Shown here piece by piece: positions 1-7,295 of a DNA stretch of 26,245 bases. The notes under the pieces are model-generated. The model did not search any database. It was not told the DNA's origin and saw only the letters and a program-made list of their open reading frames with translations. The stretch is taken from the NCBI GenBank assembly GCA_046086245.1, contig JBJSXB010000276.1, positions 1 to 26,245 of the forward strand, in the 5' to 3' direction. A program made the translations under genes and the position numbers. This DNA is from F1-20-MAGs016 sp046086245 (GTDB lineage Bacteria > Planctomycetota > Planctomycetia > Pirellulales > UBA1268). The first letter of the stretch is position 1. Each line of letters begins with the position of its first letter.

Positions 1-398
1 AAGCGAAGGCTGCCGCCGGCCGGCGGCGGCGCGGCGCCGGCCGGCGGCGCAATCACCGGCGGTGCGACGATCACCGGCAGGTCGGGGGCGCTCACCGAGG
101 GGACGAGAAGCGGTGCCGTGCCGCCGCCGTTCACCGGCGACGACGATCCACCGCCGCGCAGCGGCAGCGACGGGTCACCGTCGCTGAAGCCGAGCTGTTT
201 GCGAAGGGTCGCGTTCTCGACCTCGGTGCGCTGCAGCGACGCCTGCCGCGACGCCAACTCGTCCTGGAGTTGGTAGATCTGGTCTTCCTGCAAGCGCAGC
301 TCCCGTTCGAGAAGCTGCTGGTCCACGGTGCTCTTGCAGCCGATCAGGGCCAGGGACGCCGCGAGGCAGCCTCCCGCCACCGCCACACGATGGTTCAT
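1..398 (-). CDS. Coiled-coil, proline-rich lipoprotein (3' end beyond window)
   Basis: Reading from an ATG at 398 there is an open frame to the window edge (about 132 residues visible, no stop reached). The start is supported by a strong ribosome site AGGAGG (minus strand, 405-410) 6 nt upstream. The product starts with a short hydrophobic signal and a lipobox ending at Cys21 (A-L-I-G-C), so it is probably a lipid-anchored envelope protein. Residues about 25-68 are rich in Glu, Gln, Leu and Arg with heptad-like spacing, suggesting a coiled coil. After that the chain becomes Pro/Ala/Gly-rich and probably disordered; the DNA there contains a 14-bp direct repeat (about 16-29 and 35-48). It lies 78 nt downstream of clpP on the same strand and may be co-transcribed. 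I do not recognise a named family; function unknown. Confidence 0.75.
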   Translation of the reverse strand, partial: MNHRVAVAGGCLAASLALIGCKSTVDQQLLERELRLQEDQIYQLQDELASRQASLQRTEVENATLRKQLGFSDGDPSLPLRGGGSSSPVNGGGTAPLLVPSVSAPDLPVIVAPPVIAPPAGAAPPPAGGSLR

Positions 399-476
399 GA
401 CGCGCCTCCTGCGCCTCGTGGACCGTCCGAATGGATCACCGCCGCCGCCCGGCCGCCCCTCCCGGGCGGCATGGTG

Positions 477-1079
477 TCACCCGCCCGGCTTGCCGTCGGG
501 CATCCGTTCGATCACCTCGTCGATCAATCGGTAGTCGAGCGCCTCGTGCGCCGACATGAACCGGTCACGATCGGTGTCCTGCTCGATCTTCTCCAGCGGA
601 TGCCCGGTATGCCGCAGCAGGATCTTGTTGAGTTTCTGCTTGATGTTCCGGAATTCCTTGGCGTGGATCATGATCTCCTCCGCCGTGCCTTCCATCCCGG
701 CGAGCGGTTGGTGGATCATGATCCGCGCATTCGGCAGCGCACGACGCTTGCCGCGGGCCCCGGCGGTGAGCAGCACGGCTCCCATCGACGCGCACTGGCC
801 GATGCAGTAGGTGGCCACGTCGCACGTCACGAACTGCATCGTGTCGTAGATCGCCAGCCCGGCGGTCACGCTGCCACCGGGGGAATTGATGTAGAGGTGG
901 ATGTCGGCCTTGGGGTCGTCCGATTGCAGGAACAGCATCTGGGCGACGATGGCGTTGGCCACCTCGTCGTTGACCTGGCTGCCGAGGAAGATGATGCGGT
1001 CCTTGAGCAGGCGACTGTAGATATCCATCGCCCGCTCTTCGCGGCCGCTCTTCTCGATGACGTAGGGAATCAGCGGCAT
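477..1079 (-). CDS. clpP: ATP-dependent Clp protease proteolytic subunit (first paralogue)
   Basis: This is a 200-residue ClpP serine peptidase, the proteolytic barrel that degrades proteins unfolded by ClpX or ClpA/C in the cytoplasm. The family signatures are intact: the INSPGGSVTAGLAIYDTM segment (residues 64-81), the nucleophile region GQCASMGA with Ser98, the MIHQP motif with His123, and DTDRDRFM with Asp172, so the Ser/His/Asp triad is complete. Length is that of a mature ClpP. It starts only 3 nt after the stop of the second clpP gene, with a purine-rich site (GGAGAAGG) just upstream inside that gene's end, so the two are surely co-translated. No clpX follows in the visible sequence; the next gene is a lipoprotein. 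A heteromeric ClpP1P2 barrel with its neighbour is a reasonable inference. Confidence 0.96.
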   Translation of the reverse strand: MPLIPYVIEKSGREERAMDIYSRLLKDRIIFLGSQVNDEVANAIVAQMLFLQSDDPKADIHLYINSPGGSVTAGLAIYDTMQFVTCDVATYCIGQCASMGAVLLTAGARGKRRALPNARIMIHQPLAGMEGTAEEIMIHAKEFRNIKQKLNKILLRHTGHPLEKIEQDTDRDRFMSAHEALDYRLIDEVIERMPDGKPGG

Positions 1080-1082
1080 CTG

Positions 1083-1757
1083 TCAGTCCTTCTCCTTGTC
1101 GTCATCGGCGGTCACGGGCGGCCTGGTCAACACGTCGTCCACCAGGCCGTAGTCCTTGGCCTCGGTGGCGGTGAGGTAGCGGTCGCGGTCGGTATCGCGG
1201 GCGATCCGCTCGAGCGGCTGGCCGGTGTGCGCGGCGAGGATCTCGTTGAGGATCGAACGCGTCTTGAGGATCTCCTCCGCCTGGATCTCGATGTCGCTCA
1301 CCTGTCCGCCGACCTGGCCGTAGGGCTGGTGGATCATCACCTTGGCATGCGGCAGGGCGAAGCGTTTGCCCTTGGCGCCTCCCGCGAGCAGCACCGCGCC
1401 GCCACTGGCGGCGAGTCCGACGCAATACGTCGCCACCGGGCAGGAGAGGATCTGCATCGTGTCGTAGATCGCCATCGTGGCGGTGACGCTCCCGCCCGGC
1501 GAGTTGATGTAGAAGTGGATGTCCTTGCGACGGTTCTCGCTCTGCAGGTAGAGCAGTTTCATCACCAATTCGTTGGCGTTGCCGTCGTAGATCTCCCCCT
1601 GCAAGAGGATGATCCGGTTCTCGAGCAACAGATCGCCGAGCGTCATCTGCCGTTGCCGCTGGTAGTCGCGGTAGGCGCTCGACGCCCTGGTCCGGTCGGG
1701 AAACGCGGCCCCACCGGATGGCCCGGCAGCGGAAACACGGAGACGGTCGGGATGCAT
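1083..1757 (-). CDS. clpP: ATP-dependent Clp protease proteolytic subunit (second, divergent paralogue)
   Basis: A 224-residue ClpP paralogue with a complete triad: Ser118 in GLAASGGA, His143 in MIHQP and Asp192 in DTDRDRY. It differs from its neighbour in the residues after the nucleophile (Ser-Gly-Gly rather than Ser-Met-Gly), which lie beside the oxyanion hole, and in a longer N-terminus of about 35 residues before the conserved LLLENRIILLQGEI strand. The start at 1757 is the first in-frame ATG giving a full head region; Met38 would cut into the N-terminal loops that contact the ATPase. No good ribosome site is visible before 1757. It lies 155 nt downstream of tig and 3 nt upstream of the other clpP, forming a tig-clpP-clpP operon. 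Divergent tandem ClpPs often form mixed rings, which is inference here. Confidence 0.95.
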   Translation of the reverse strand: MHPDRLRVSAAGPSGGAAFPDRTRASSAYRDYQRQRQMTLGDLLLENRIILLQGEIYDGNANELVMKLLYLQSENRRKDIHFYINSPGGSVTATMAIYDTMQILSCPVATYCVGLAASGGAVLLAGGAKGKRFALPHAKVMIHQPYGQVGGQVSDIEIQAEEILKTRSILNEILAAHTGQPLERIARDTDRDRYLTATEAKDYGLVDDVLTRPPVTADDDKEKD

Positions 1758-1912
1758 GGTCGCTCTGCAGGGAGGCGGGAGGAAACGCCGGCGGGCCGGC
1801 GATCACCACGGGTCGATTGTCGCTGGGGAGGTGGACGACGGGTGCGGGGACACGGCTTTCACGGATCCGGCGGGGAACATGCCCCGTCGGACACCTGTGC
1901 CGATCGGCGTGG

Positions 1913-3394
1913 TCACCGCCGCCCCGGGCTCCGCGGGGTGACGGGTGCGGAGTGGGTGGCGACGGGGATCTCCTCGGCGTCCACGACCGCACCGCACACG
2001 GCATGGTCGACCGCTTCGGCATCGGGCTTGCTGAACTCGAAGGGGACGTCGGTGAAGGTCGCCGCGGCGGTGATCAGATCGAGCGTCTTCCGCTCGATGA
2101 TCTGGTTGCGGAGCACGTCCATCAAACCGCGTTTTTCCAAGCTCGCGCGCACGCGGCGGGGTGACTCGCCCGACTGCGCGGCGATCGCGCGAATCTCCTC
2201 GTCGTAATCGCTGGGCGCATCCCCGATCGACGACTCTTCGGCGATCCGTTCGAGGATGAAATGTTCCTTGAGAGCCCGCGCGGTGCTGGCGAACGCCGTC
2301 TGCCGCAACTCGTTGACGTGGCGGCGGATCGCATCGTCATCGAACCCGCTGCGGCGCAGTTCGAGGATCGAGCGCTCCAACTCCCGCTGGCTCTGGCGCT
2401 TGAGCAGGTCGGGGGGCAGGTCCCAGTCTGCGGAGGCGGTGAGGGCGCTGGCGACCTGCTGCCGGACCTGCCGACGGCGGTGCCACGCCAACTGGTTTTC
2501 CAGTTGCGTCCGTACCGCGGCCCGCAGCGCGTCCGGGGTTTCGAACGACCCCAGCTCGGCGAGCAATTCCGCGTTGAGCTGTGGCAGTTCCAACTTCTTG
2601 ATCTCGACGATCTCGAGATCGACCCGAACCTTCTTCCCGCGAAGTTCCTCGACGGCCGCCTCGGAAGACACGGTCACGTCGGCGGACACGGTCTCCCCCG
2701 CCTTGGCATTGGCGACCAAGGTGGCGAACCCGTCGAATTCGGCGTCGGCGAACGAAAGCTTCGGCCGGACCACCAACTCAACCTCGCGCGCCTCCGCGAG
2801 CAGCGTCTCGCCGTCGAAGCTGCGCAGGTGGGCCACCACCACGTCGCCCACCGCCGGGCTGCCGTCGAACGGCACCAGCCGGCTGCGCTCGCGGAGCACG
2901 TTGGCGAGCGCCTCGTCGACATCCGCCTCGGAGATCTCGCGGGACGGGCGCTTGATCGCCAGCCCCTTCCACTGCGGCATCTCGAACTCCGGCCGGACCT
3001 CGATCGAGAACTCGAAGGTCATCGGACCGTCCTCGGGAAGGACGACCGCGCCGATGTCGATGTCGGGCTCGCTGATCGGCGAGAGTTTTTCCTGCTCCGA
3101 CACCTGCGTCATCGCGTCGGTGAGCAGCTTGGAGCGGATCTGGTCGGTCAGCTCCGTGCGGAAACGGGTGCTGACCAGCGTCCGCGGGGCCCTTCCGGGA
3201 CGGAAGCCGGGCAGCAGGGCCGAGGGCATCAATTCGTTGATCGCCTCGTCGAAGTAGCGGCGGATGTCGTCCCGCGGGATCGTCACGCGGACGCGCCGCT
3301 CGCACGTCGACTTCTTGTCGACGGCGACATCGAGAGTGAGGGGAGGCCGCGCGACCGGGGAGTCGGGGTCTGCGACCGCGGGTGCATCGGTCAT
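1913..3394 (-). CDS. tig: Trigger factor, ribosome-associated chaperone
   Basis: A 493-residue trigger factor, which binds nascent chains at the ribosome exit tunnel. The N-terminal ribosome-docking signature GFRPGRAP is at residues 63-70. A PPIase-like segment follows (about 180-275); it keeps a GD..V start and a K-A-G-E element but is otherwise poorly conserved against the FKBP pattern, so prolyl isomerase activity may be weak or absent. The C-terminal helical arms (about 280-450) are recognisable, including LPPDLLKRQ and the RNQIIERKTLDLI segment. The protein is longer than the roughly 430 residues of E. coli because of an acidic, Ala/Pro-rich tail and an N-terminal extension. Start ATG at 3394 has no clear ribosome site. 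It heads the tig-clpP-clpP transcription unit, a classic proteostasis grouping. Confidence 0.95.
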   Translation of the reverse strand: MTDAPAVADPDSPVARPPLTLDVAVDKKSTCERRVRVTIPRDDIRRYFDEAINELMPSALLPGFRPGRAPRTLVSTRFRTELTDQIRSKLLTDAMTQVSEQEKLSPISEPDIDIGAVVLPEDGPMTFEFSIEVRPEFEMPQWKGLAIKRPSREISEADVDEALANVLRERSRLVPFDGSPAVGDVVVAHLRSFDGETLLAEAREVELVVRPKLSFADAEFDGFATLVANAKAGETVSADVTVSSEAAVEELRGKKVRVDLEIVEIKKLELPQLNAELLAELGSFETPDALRAAVRTQLENQLAWHRRRQVRQQVASALTASADWDLPPDLLKRQSQRELERSILELRRSGFDDDAIRRHVNELRQTAFASTARALKEHFILERIAEESSIGDAPSDYDEEIRAIAAQSGESPRRVRASLEKRGLMDVLRNQIIERKTLDLITAAATFTDVPFEFSKPDAEAVDHAVCGAVVDAEEIPVATHSAPVTPRSPGRR

Positions 3395-3682
3395 GGTTGG
3401 TTCCGGGATCGGGACTCGGGTTCGGGACGACGGATCATCGGACGGGGGGACGATCGGACGATCGACGCGGGGTCGCCAGGCCCCCCATCGCCCGCACGCG
3501 GGAGGGGGGCGCGCCCAGCGACGGCGGCCGGGACCCGGCGCGACAGGGTCGGCGGGTCGGGGCTCCCGACGAGCGCGGCCCGATTCGCGGCACCATGCTC
3601 ACGCCGCCGCCGACTGCCACGGGCCGATCGACCTCCCACGAAACATCTTCCGGGCGACCCACTCATCTCGGGCGACCCATAA
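3395..3682. other. Non-coding stretch between tRNA-Gly and tig
   Basis: There is no gene here. On the plus strand 3404-3430 carries four short CGGGA/CGGGT units spaced 6-7 nt, giving an imperfect tandem repeat in what would be the tig leader. An 11-bp direct repeat (CGGGCGACCCA) lies at 3651-3661 and 3669-3679, just beyond the tRNA 3' end. I see no convincing -10/-35 pair for tig and no hairpin with a T-tract that would end the tRNA transcript, so read-through from the tRNA promoter into tig cannot be excluded. Confidence 0.5.
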
Positions 3683-3755
3683 AGCGGGTGATGGGATTCG
3701 AACCCACGACAACCACGTTGGCAACGTGGTGCTCTACCAACTGAGCTACACCCGC
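3683..3755 (-). tRNA. tRNA-Gly, anticodon GCC
   Basis: The minus strand folds as a full cloverleaf. The acceptor arm is GCGGGTG/CACCCGC, the D arm GCTC/GAGC contains AGTTGGTA, the anticodon stem is CCACG/CGTGG with loop TTGCCAA, and the T arm is GTGGG/CCCAT (outer G-T wobble) around TTCGAAT. The anticodon is GCC, read as glycine. The discriminator base is T, as usual for bacterial tRNA-Gly. CCA is not encoded and must be added after transcription. A clear -10 box lies 131 nt upstream. Confidence 0.97.
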
Positions 3756-3764
3756 GAACGATCG

Positions 3765-3800
3765 AGCCTGCGGTCATCCGTGGTCAGCCTACGGTCATCC
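3765..3800. repeat. 21-bp-period direct repeat next to tRNA-Gly
   Basis: Two 15-bp copies, AGCCTGCGGTCATCC (3765-3779) and AGCCTACGGTCATCC (3786-3800), differ at one base and are separated by GTGGTC. They begin 10 bp outside the 5' end of the tRNA, within its leader transcript. The function is unknown. They could be a processing or regulatory leader element, or simple tandem duplication. Confidence 0.6.
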
Positions 3801-3885
3801 ATGCGGACGAGAGCGGGCCGACCCACTCCCCACCGCCGGCCGCGGCGACGGAACGCCGGGAGAGCGGTCTCCACGGAATCCCGCG

Positions 3886-3913
3886 ATTATAGGGCGGCAG
3901 AGGGTGGCCGCAA
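3886..3913 (-). promoter_or_regulatory. Promoter for tRNA-Gly
   Basis: On the minus strand a perfect -10 TATAAT (3891 to 3886) lies 16 nt after TTGCGG (3913 to 3908), a three-of-six match to the -35 consensus. The -10 is followed immediately by CGCGG. A better TTGACC -35 match at 3914-3919 would leave 22 nt, which is too long. The box is one of very few AT-rich hexamers in the window and lies 131 nt from the tRNA, implying a leader of about 120 nt. Confidence 0.65.
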
Positions 3914-3961
3914 GGTCAAGCGAATGGGGTGACGGCGGTATCCCGGCAAGCGGGGTGGACG

Positions 3962-3990
3962 TTGGGCGCCTCCACCACGGCCACTACAAT
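3962..3990 (+). promoter_or_regulatory. Promoter for the FHA-domain gene
   Basis: TTGGGC (3962-3967) and TACAAT (3985-3990) are separated by exactly 17 nt on the plus strand, and the -10 is followed by CGCGG as in the tRNA-Gly promoter. The position favours translation of the FHA gene from the downstream GTG at 4079 rather than from a GTG at 3929, which lies upstream of this promoter. Confidence 0.55.
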
Positions 3991-4066
3991 CGCGGCCTTC
4001 CCAGCCGTGGCGGCGACCGACCCAGACGGGCTCTTGGCCGCCCCGCCGCCTTGCGAAACCGCCCGC

Positions 4067-4071
4067 GGAAG
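4067..4071 (+). promoter_or_regulatory. Ribosome binding site deciding the FHA gene start
   Basis: GGAAG lies 7 nt before the GTG at 4079. No comparable site precedes the in-frame GTG at 3929. Confidence 0.5.
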
Positions 4072-4078
4072 CCGCGCC

Positions 4079-4516
4079 GTGATCGTGCAGTTGACGGTGA
4101 TCGCCCCGTCGCGGGCGCGCGGAAGGTTTGCGCTGCGCCTCCCCTTCACCGCCGGCCGCGGACCCGAGGCGAAACTGCGGATCCAGCATGAGCAGGTGAG
4201 CCGCCGGCACTGCGAGTTCACCCACGAGGATGGCGTCGTGATCCTTCGCGATCTCGGCTCCACCAATGGCACCCGCCTGGACGGGGCGATGATCGACCCG
4301 GCGGTTCCGACGCAACTCTCCCCGGGAGCGGTGGTGACGCTCGGGCATGTCCAGGTGCGGGTCGACTACGACCCTCGCGCCGGGGCCCCGACCGCCATGC
4401 TCGACGCTGCCGCCGCGGCGCGTCTCGGCGTGTCGGAAGACACCGGCGAAAAGAGCGCCGGCGTGACCACCGATCGGGAGTTGGAGCGATTTCTCCGCCG
4501 GTTGGCTGCGACCTGA
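4079..4516 (+). CDS. Stand-alone FHA-domain protein
   Basis: A small cytoplasmic protein of 145 residues (GTG start) consisting mainly of one forkhead-associated domain, a phosphothreonine-binding module. The defining residues are present: Gly26-Arg27 in FTAGRG, the SRRH element at 41-44, and GSTNG at 60-64, the last followed by TRLDG. The C-terminal 40 residues are Ala-rich and charged and probably disordered. The frame is open back to a GTG at 3929, which would add 50 residues without similarity to FHA proteins; the promoter at 3962-3990 and the site GGAAG at 4067 argue for the shorter form. No Ser/Thr kinase gene is beside it, so its phosphorylated partner is unknown. Such proteins commonly read out Hanks-type kinase signalling, which planctomycetes have in large numbers. 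Confidence 0.85.
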   Translation: MIVQLTVIAPSRARGRFALRLPFTAGRGPEAKLRIQHEQVSRRHCEFTHEDGVVILRDLGSTNGTRLDGAMIDPAVPTQLSPGAVVTLGHVQVRVDYDPRAGAPTAMLDAAAAARLGVSEDTGEKSAGVTTDRELERFLRRLAAT

Positions 4517-4561
4517 CGGCCGCGCCGCGACCGCATCATCGGCAACGGGTCGGGTGCCAGG

Positions 4562-5290
4562 TCAGCGTTTCGCCGCGCGGGCCTTGGGATCGGGAGGCGT
4601 GAGCGGCTTCGACAGGGTGACCTTGATCTCGGAGGCGAGCAGTTGCCCGACCTCGACGTAGGTACCCTCGACTTCCACCGCATCGTCCTTGTCGACGATC
4701 GCCAGCATCGGCGTATCGACCACGAGTTCGGCGTCGGCGGGGACGGTGAATACGAAGCGCTCCTTCCCGACGACGACGGTAACGGTGTCGCCGTCCACCT
4801 CGCGGACGATCCCGTTGACGGTGTAAAGGCCGGGTGCCCTTCGTCCCGGCACCCGCCGTGCTCCCCCGTCGATCCCCAGCCCCGGCGCGATCACCGCCGG
4901 GGTGCCGCCACCGGGGAACGTCACCTTGTCCACCGGCGCGGTCACCTTGCCCGAGTCATCGAGGGTGACCGCGACGCGGATGAATTGGCGTGGAGCGAGC
5001 ATCGCGCGTGACGCGGGCCCCACCACCTGGATTTTGGCGTTGGCGGCGGGGACGACCTGCCACAACGTGGCGCTCTCACGGGGCAGACGGACGACGAGCC
5101 ACCCCGCCCCCTTCTCGATCACGACCCCTTCCCGCTGCTCCTTGGCCAGACGCTTCGCCTCCGGGCGGCCGGGCACCTGAGCCGTCGCACCCGGGGTGAA
5201 GGCCGCGGTGGCGAGGAGCACCGGCAGCCACGCCGCCAGCGCCCGACGCGGGGGGAGGCGGCGATCGGACGCACCGGTCGGCGGCTTCAC
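4562..5290 (-). CDS. Secreted beta-rich protein of unknown function
   Basis: A 242-residue protein starting at GTG 5290, with AGGAG 7 nt upstream. Residues 14-37 are an Arg-led hydrophobic signal peptide ending in an A-T-A/Q-type cleavage site near residue 38. The mature part looks like two tandem beta-barrel-like units, about 50-135 and 150-235. Each has the pattern G-x-V-x-x-V/K-G-x-x-V-V-V followed by a hydrophobic strand, a V-P-A-x-A element and a closing 'VG-x-L-A-x-E-I-K-V' strand, reminiscent of OB-like DUF5666 domains. I cannot assign a function. It is divergent from panB (102-nt gap with a shared TATA-like element) and convergent with the FHA gene. The C-terminus is Lys/Arg/Pro-rich. 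Confidence 0.75.
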   Translation of the reverse strand: MKPPTGASDRRLPPRRALAAWLPVLLATAAFTPGATAQVPGRPEAKRLAKEQREGVVIEKGAGWLVVRLPRESATLWQVVPAANAKIQVVGPASRAMLAPRQFIRVAVTLDDSGKVTAPVDKVTFPGGGTPAVIAPGLGIDGGARRVPGRRAPGLYTVNGIVREVDGDTVTVVVGKERFVFTVPADAELVVDTPMLAIVDKDDAVEVEGTYVEVGQLLASEIKVTLSKPLTPPDPKARAAKR

Positions 5291-5337
5291 GGCGAGGCTC
5301 CTGCGGGCCGCGGGTGGAATCCGCGTCGCCGTCTGCC

Positions 5338-5345
5338 ACTATACA
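5338..5345. promoter_or_regulatory. Possible divergent promoter element, panB and secreted protein
   Basis: ACTATACA sits in the 102-nt divergent gap. It reads as TATACA on the plus strand towards panB and TATAGT on the minus strand towards the secreted-protein gene. Neither direction has a good -35 at 16-18 nt, so this is tentative. Confidence 0.35.
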
Positions 5346-5392
5346 GGGAGCCGTTCCCGGTCCGCGAACTCCCCGCACCGCATCCCGAGCCC

Positions 5393-6193
5393 ATGGCATC
5401 ACCCGCGCGTCGCGTCACGCTCCCCGATCTCGCCGCGGCGAAGCGCGACAAAACCCCGATCACGATGGTCACCGCCTACGACTGGCCGACGGGCCGGCTC
5501 GTGGACGAGGCGGGCATCGACTGCGCCCTGGTGGGGGACAGCGTGGCGATGGTGGTGGCGGGTAGACCGTCGACGATTCCGGCCACGCTCGACCAAATGA
5601 TCTACCACGGCGAGATCGTCGCCCGTGCGGCGACGCGCGCCATGGTCGTGGTCGATCTGCCGTTTCCGCTCCAGCATCTCGGCCGGCGGCGTGCCGTGGC
5701 GGCCTGCGCCCGGCTGCTCAAGGAGACCGGTTGCCAGGCGGTGAAACTCGAGGGCACGACCGGCCAGGCGAACGTCATCGCCGCGATCGCCGACGCCGGC
5801 ATTCCAGTGATGGGACACGTCGGTCTCCGACCGCAGGCGGTGCACCAACTCGGCGGCTACCGCGTGCAGCGCGACGCCGGTCCGCTGCTCGCCGACGCCC
5901 GTGCCGCCGCCGCCGCCGGCGCCTGCGCCGTGATCCTCGAGTGCATTCCCGCGGCGCTCGCCGGCGAGATCACCGTGGCCCTCGACGTGCCCACGATCGG
6001 CATCGGCGCCGGCCCACATTGTGATGGTCAAGTGCTCGTCTTCCACGACCTGGTCGGCCTGTCGCTCGGGCGCGTGCCTCGTTTCGTGCGTGGCTATGCC
6101 GACATGAAGGGGGCGATCGCCGCCGGTCTGGCGGGATGGCGTGACGACGTCCGTGAACGCCGTTTTCCCGGGCCGGCCGAAACACCCGCCTGA
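5393..6193 (+). CDS. panB: 3-methyl-2-oxobutanoate hydroxymethyltransferase
   Basis: PanB adds a hydroxymethyl group from 5,10-methylenetetrahydrofolate to alpha-ketoisovalerate, making ketopantoate, the first committed step to pantothenate and coenzyme A. The 266-residue product has VTAYD (26-30), LVGDS with the metal ligand Asp49, STIPATLDQMIYH (60-72), VVDLPF with Asp88, KLEG with Glu120, the GHVGLRPQ segment (141-148), and catalytic Glu183 in ILECIP. The normally conserved Ser-Tyr-Gln just after the MPF/LPF element is replaced by Pro-Leu-Gln-His, an unusual substitution close to the active site. It starts at ATG 5393 with only a weak ribosome site. No panC or panD is adjacent, so the gene appears to be transcribed alone. 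Confidence 0.94.
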   Translation: MASPARRVTLPDLAAAKRDKTPITMVTAYDWPTGRLVDEAGIDCALVGDSVAMVVAGRPSTIPATLDQMIYHGEIVARAATRAMVVVDLPFPLQHLGRRRAVAACARLLKETGCQAVKLEGTTGQANVIAAIADAGIPVMGHVGLRPQAVHQLGGYRVQRDAGPLLADARAAAAAGACAVILECIPAALAGEITVALDVPTIGIGAGPHCDGQVLVFHDLVGLSLGRVPRFVRGYADMKGAIAAGLAGWRDDVRERRFPGPAETPA

Positions 6194-6332
6194 CCGTCTC
6201 CCAGGGCGGGGAGCCGCGGCTGCCGGCGGCGCTCGGCTGGAGGCTTCTCGGCGATCAGACCTTCGCGATACGCTCTGGCGTCCCGCCCCTGTGATCGTGG
6301 GCGTCCGGCGGTGATCCGCGGAGATGACGGTG

Positions 6333-7295
6333 ATGATGGGGATGTCGGGGTTCGTCAACTGTGCGCTGACGATGCTCACCGGCGTCGCCGCGAGCCTCGT
6401 GCTCGTCGCCCTCGCGCGGAGGTTCTTCTCGACCGAGGTGCTGCGCTCGGCGCACGACGTCACCGGGGCCCTGTTGGCCGTGACCGGCACGCTCTACGCC
6501 GTGGCGCTCGGGATGATCGTCGTCGATTCGATGACGCGATTCGAGCAGGCGGCCGACACCGTGCAGCAGGAATCGAATTGCCTCGTCGAGGTATTCCTCC
6601 TGTCGCGGCGCATCCCCGAACCGTTCCGCAGCCGCGTCCGCCAGGGGTGCCGGCAGTACGCCGCGGCGGTGATCGACGAGGAGTGGGCGGCGATGGCGGC
6701 CGGTCGCGTCAGCCCCGCGGCGCGCGATGCGATGCTCGCCCTCACCCGATCGATCGACGCCTACGAGCCGATGGGAGACACCGAACAGGCGGTGTTCCCG
6801 ATCCTCGTCGAACAGGTGGCCGAACTGTGGCGGCACCGGCGTGAACGGCTCGGCACGGCGATGTCGGGAGTGCCGGCGATCGAATGGGTCGCCCTGTTCG
6901 TCGGTGCGACGTTGACGGTGCTGTTCAGCGGTCTGTTCGCCGTCAGCCACTCGCGTCTGCACGTCCTCCTGACGGCGATGGTCGCGCTGTCGATCGGCAT
7001 CAATCTCTATCTGGTGTCGCTGTTCGGCTACCCGTTCGCCGGCGACCTGTCGGTCTCGTCGGATCCGTTCCGCCGCGACCTCGCCGTCTTCGCCGACCTC
7101 CAGGAGGAAGGCGCGGGCCAGTTTCAGGGCAGCACGACCTCATCGGAGATCACGACCGGCCGGCCCGCGGACACCGGTGCGGGCACGCCGCCGGCCGGCG
7201 TCGGCAGCGGAGTCGGCGCGCCACCCGGCCCCGGGGGCAGATCAGGCACGATCCTCGCGCCGGCGGGAAGCCCACCGTCGGCCAAGCCGCCGTGA
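6333..7295 (+). CDS. Bestrophin-like DUF4239 membrane protein
   Basis: A four-helix inner-membrane protein of 320 residues from ATG 6333 (GGAG 9 nt upstream; an ATG at 6324 is also in frame but sits directly on that site). Numbering from 6324, transmembrane segments are at about 12-30, 48-68, 187-207 and 212-234, and a soluble helical domain between the pairs contains the DUF4239 pattern: G-A-L-L-A-V-T-G-T-L-Y-A, E-S-N-C-L-V-E, Q-Y-A..V-I-D-E-E-W. A YPFAGDLSVSSDPF segment follows the last helix. Function is unknown for the family. The domain ends near residue 262; the last 60 residues are Gly/Pro/Ala-rich and are encoded antisense to the convergent lipoprotein gene, so this tail may be a consequence of the overlap. 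Confidence 0.85.
   Translation: MMGMSGFVNCALTMLTGVAASLVLVALARRFFSTEVLRSAHDVTGALLAVTGTLYAVALGMIVVDSMTRFEQAADTVQQESNCLVEVFLLSRRIPEPFRSRVRQGCRQYAAAVIDEEWAAMAAGRVSPAARDAMLALTRSIDAYEPMGDTEQAVFPILVEQVAELWRHRRERLGTAMSGVPAIEWVALFVGATLTVLFSGLFAVSHSRLHVLLTAMVALSIGINLYLVSLFGYPFAGDLSVSSDPFRRDLAVFADLQEEGAGQFQGSTTSSEITTGRPADTGAGTPPAGVGSGVGAPPGPGGRSGTILAPAGSPPSAKPP

Noticed and set aside
452..470. Hairpin GCCGCCC-CTCCC-GGGCGGC between clpP and the lipoprotein
   Set aside because: Stem is perfect but there is no T-tract on either strand; in DNA this GC-rich such stems are expected by chance.
270..2207. 645-residue plus-strand frame
   Set aside because: It is the antisense of clpP, clpP and tig, is rich in His/Arg/Gly as expected for complement of GC-rich genes, and shows no domain.
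3929..4078. N-terminal 50 codons of the FHA frame
   Set aside because: No similarity to FHA proteins, no ribosome site at 3929, and a promoter lies inside this segment.
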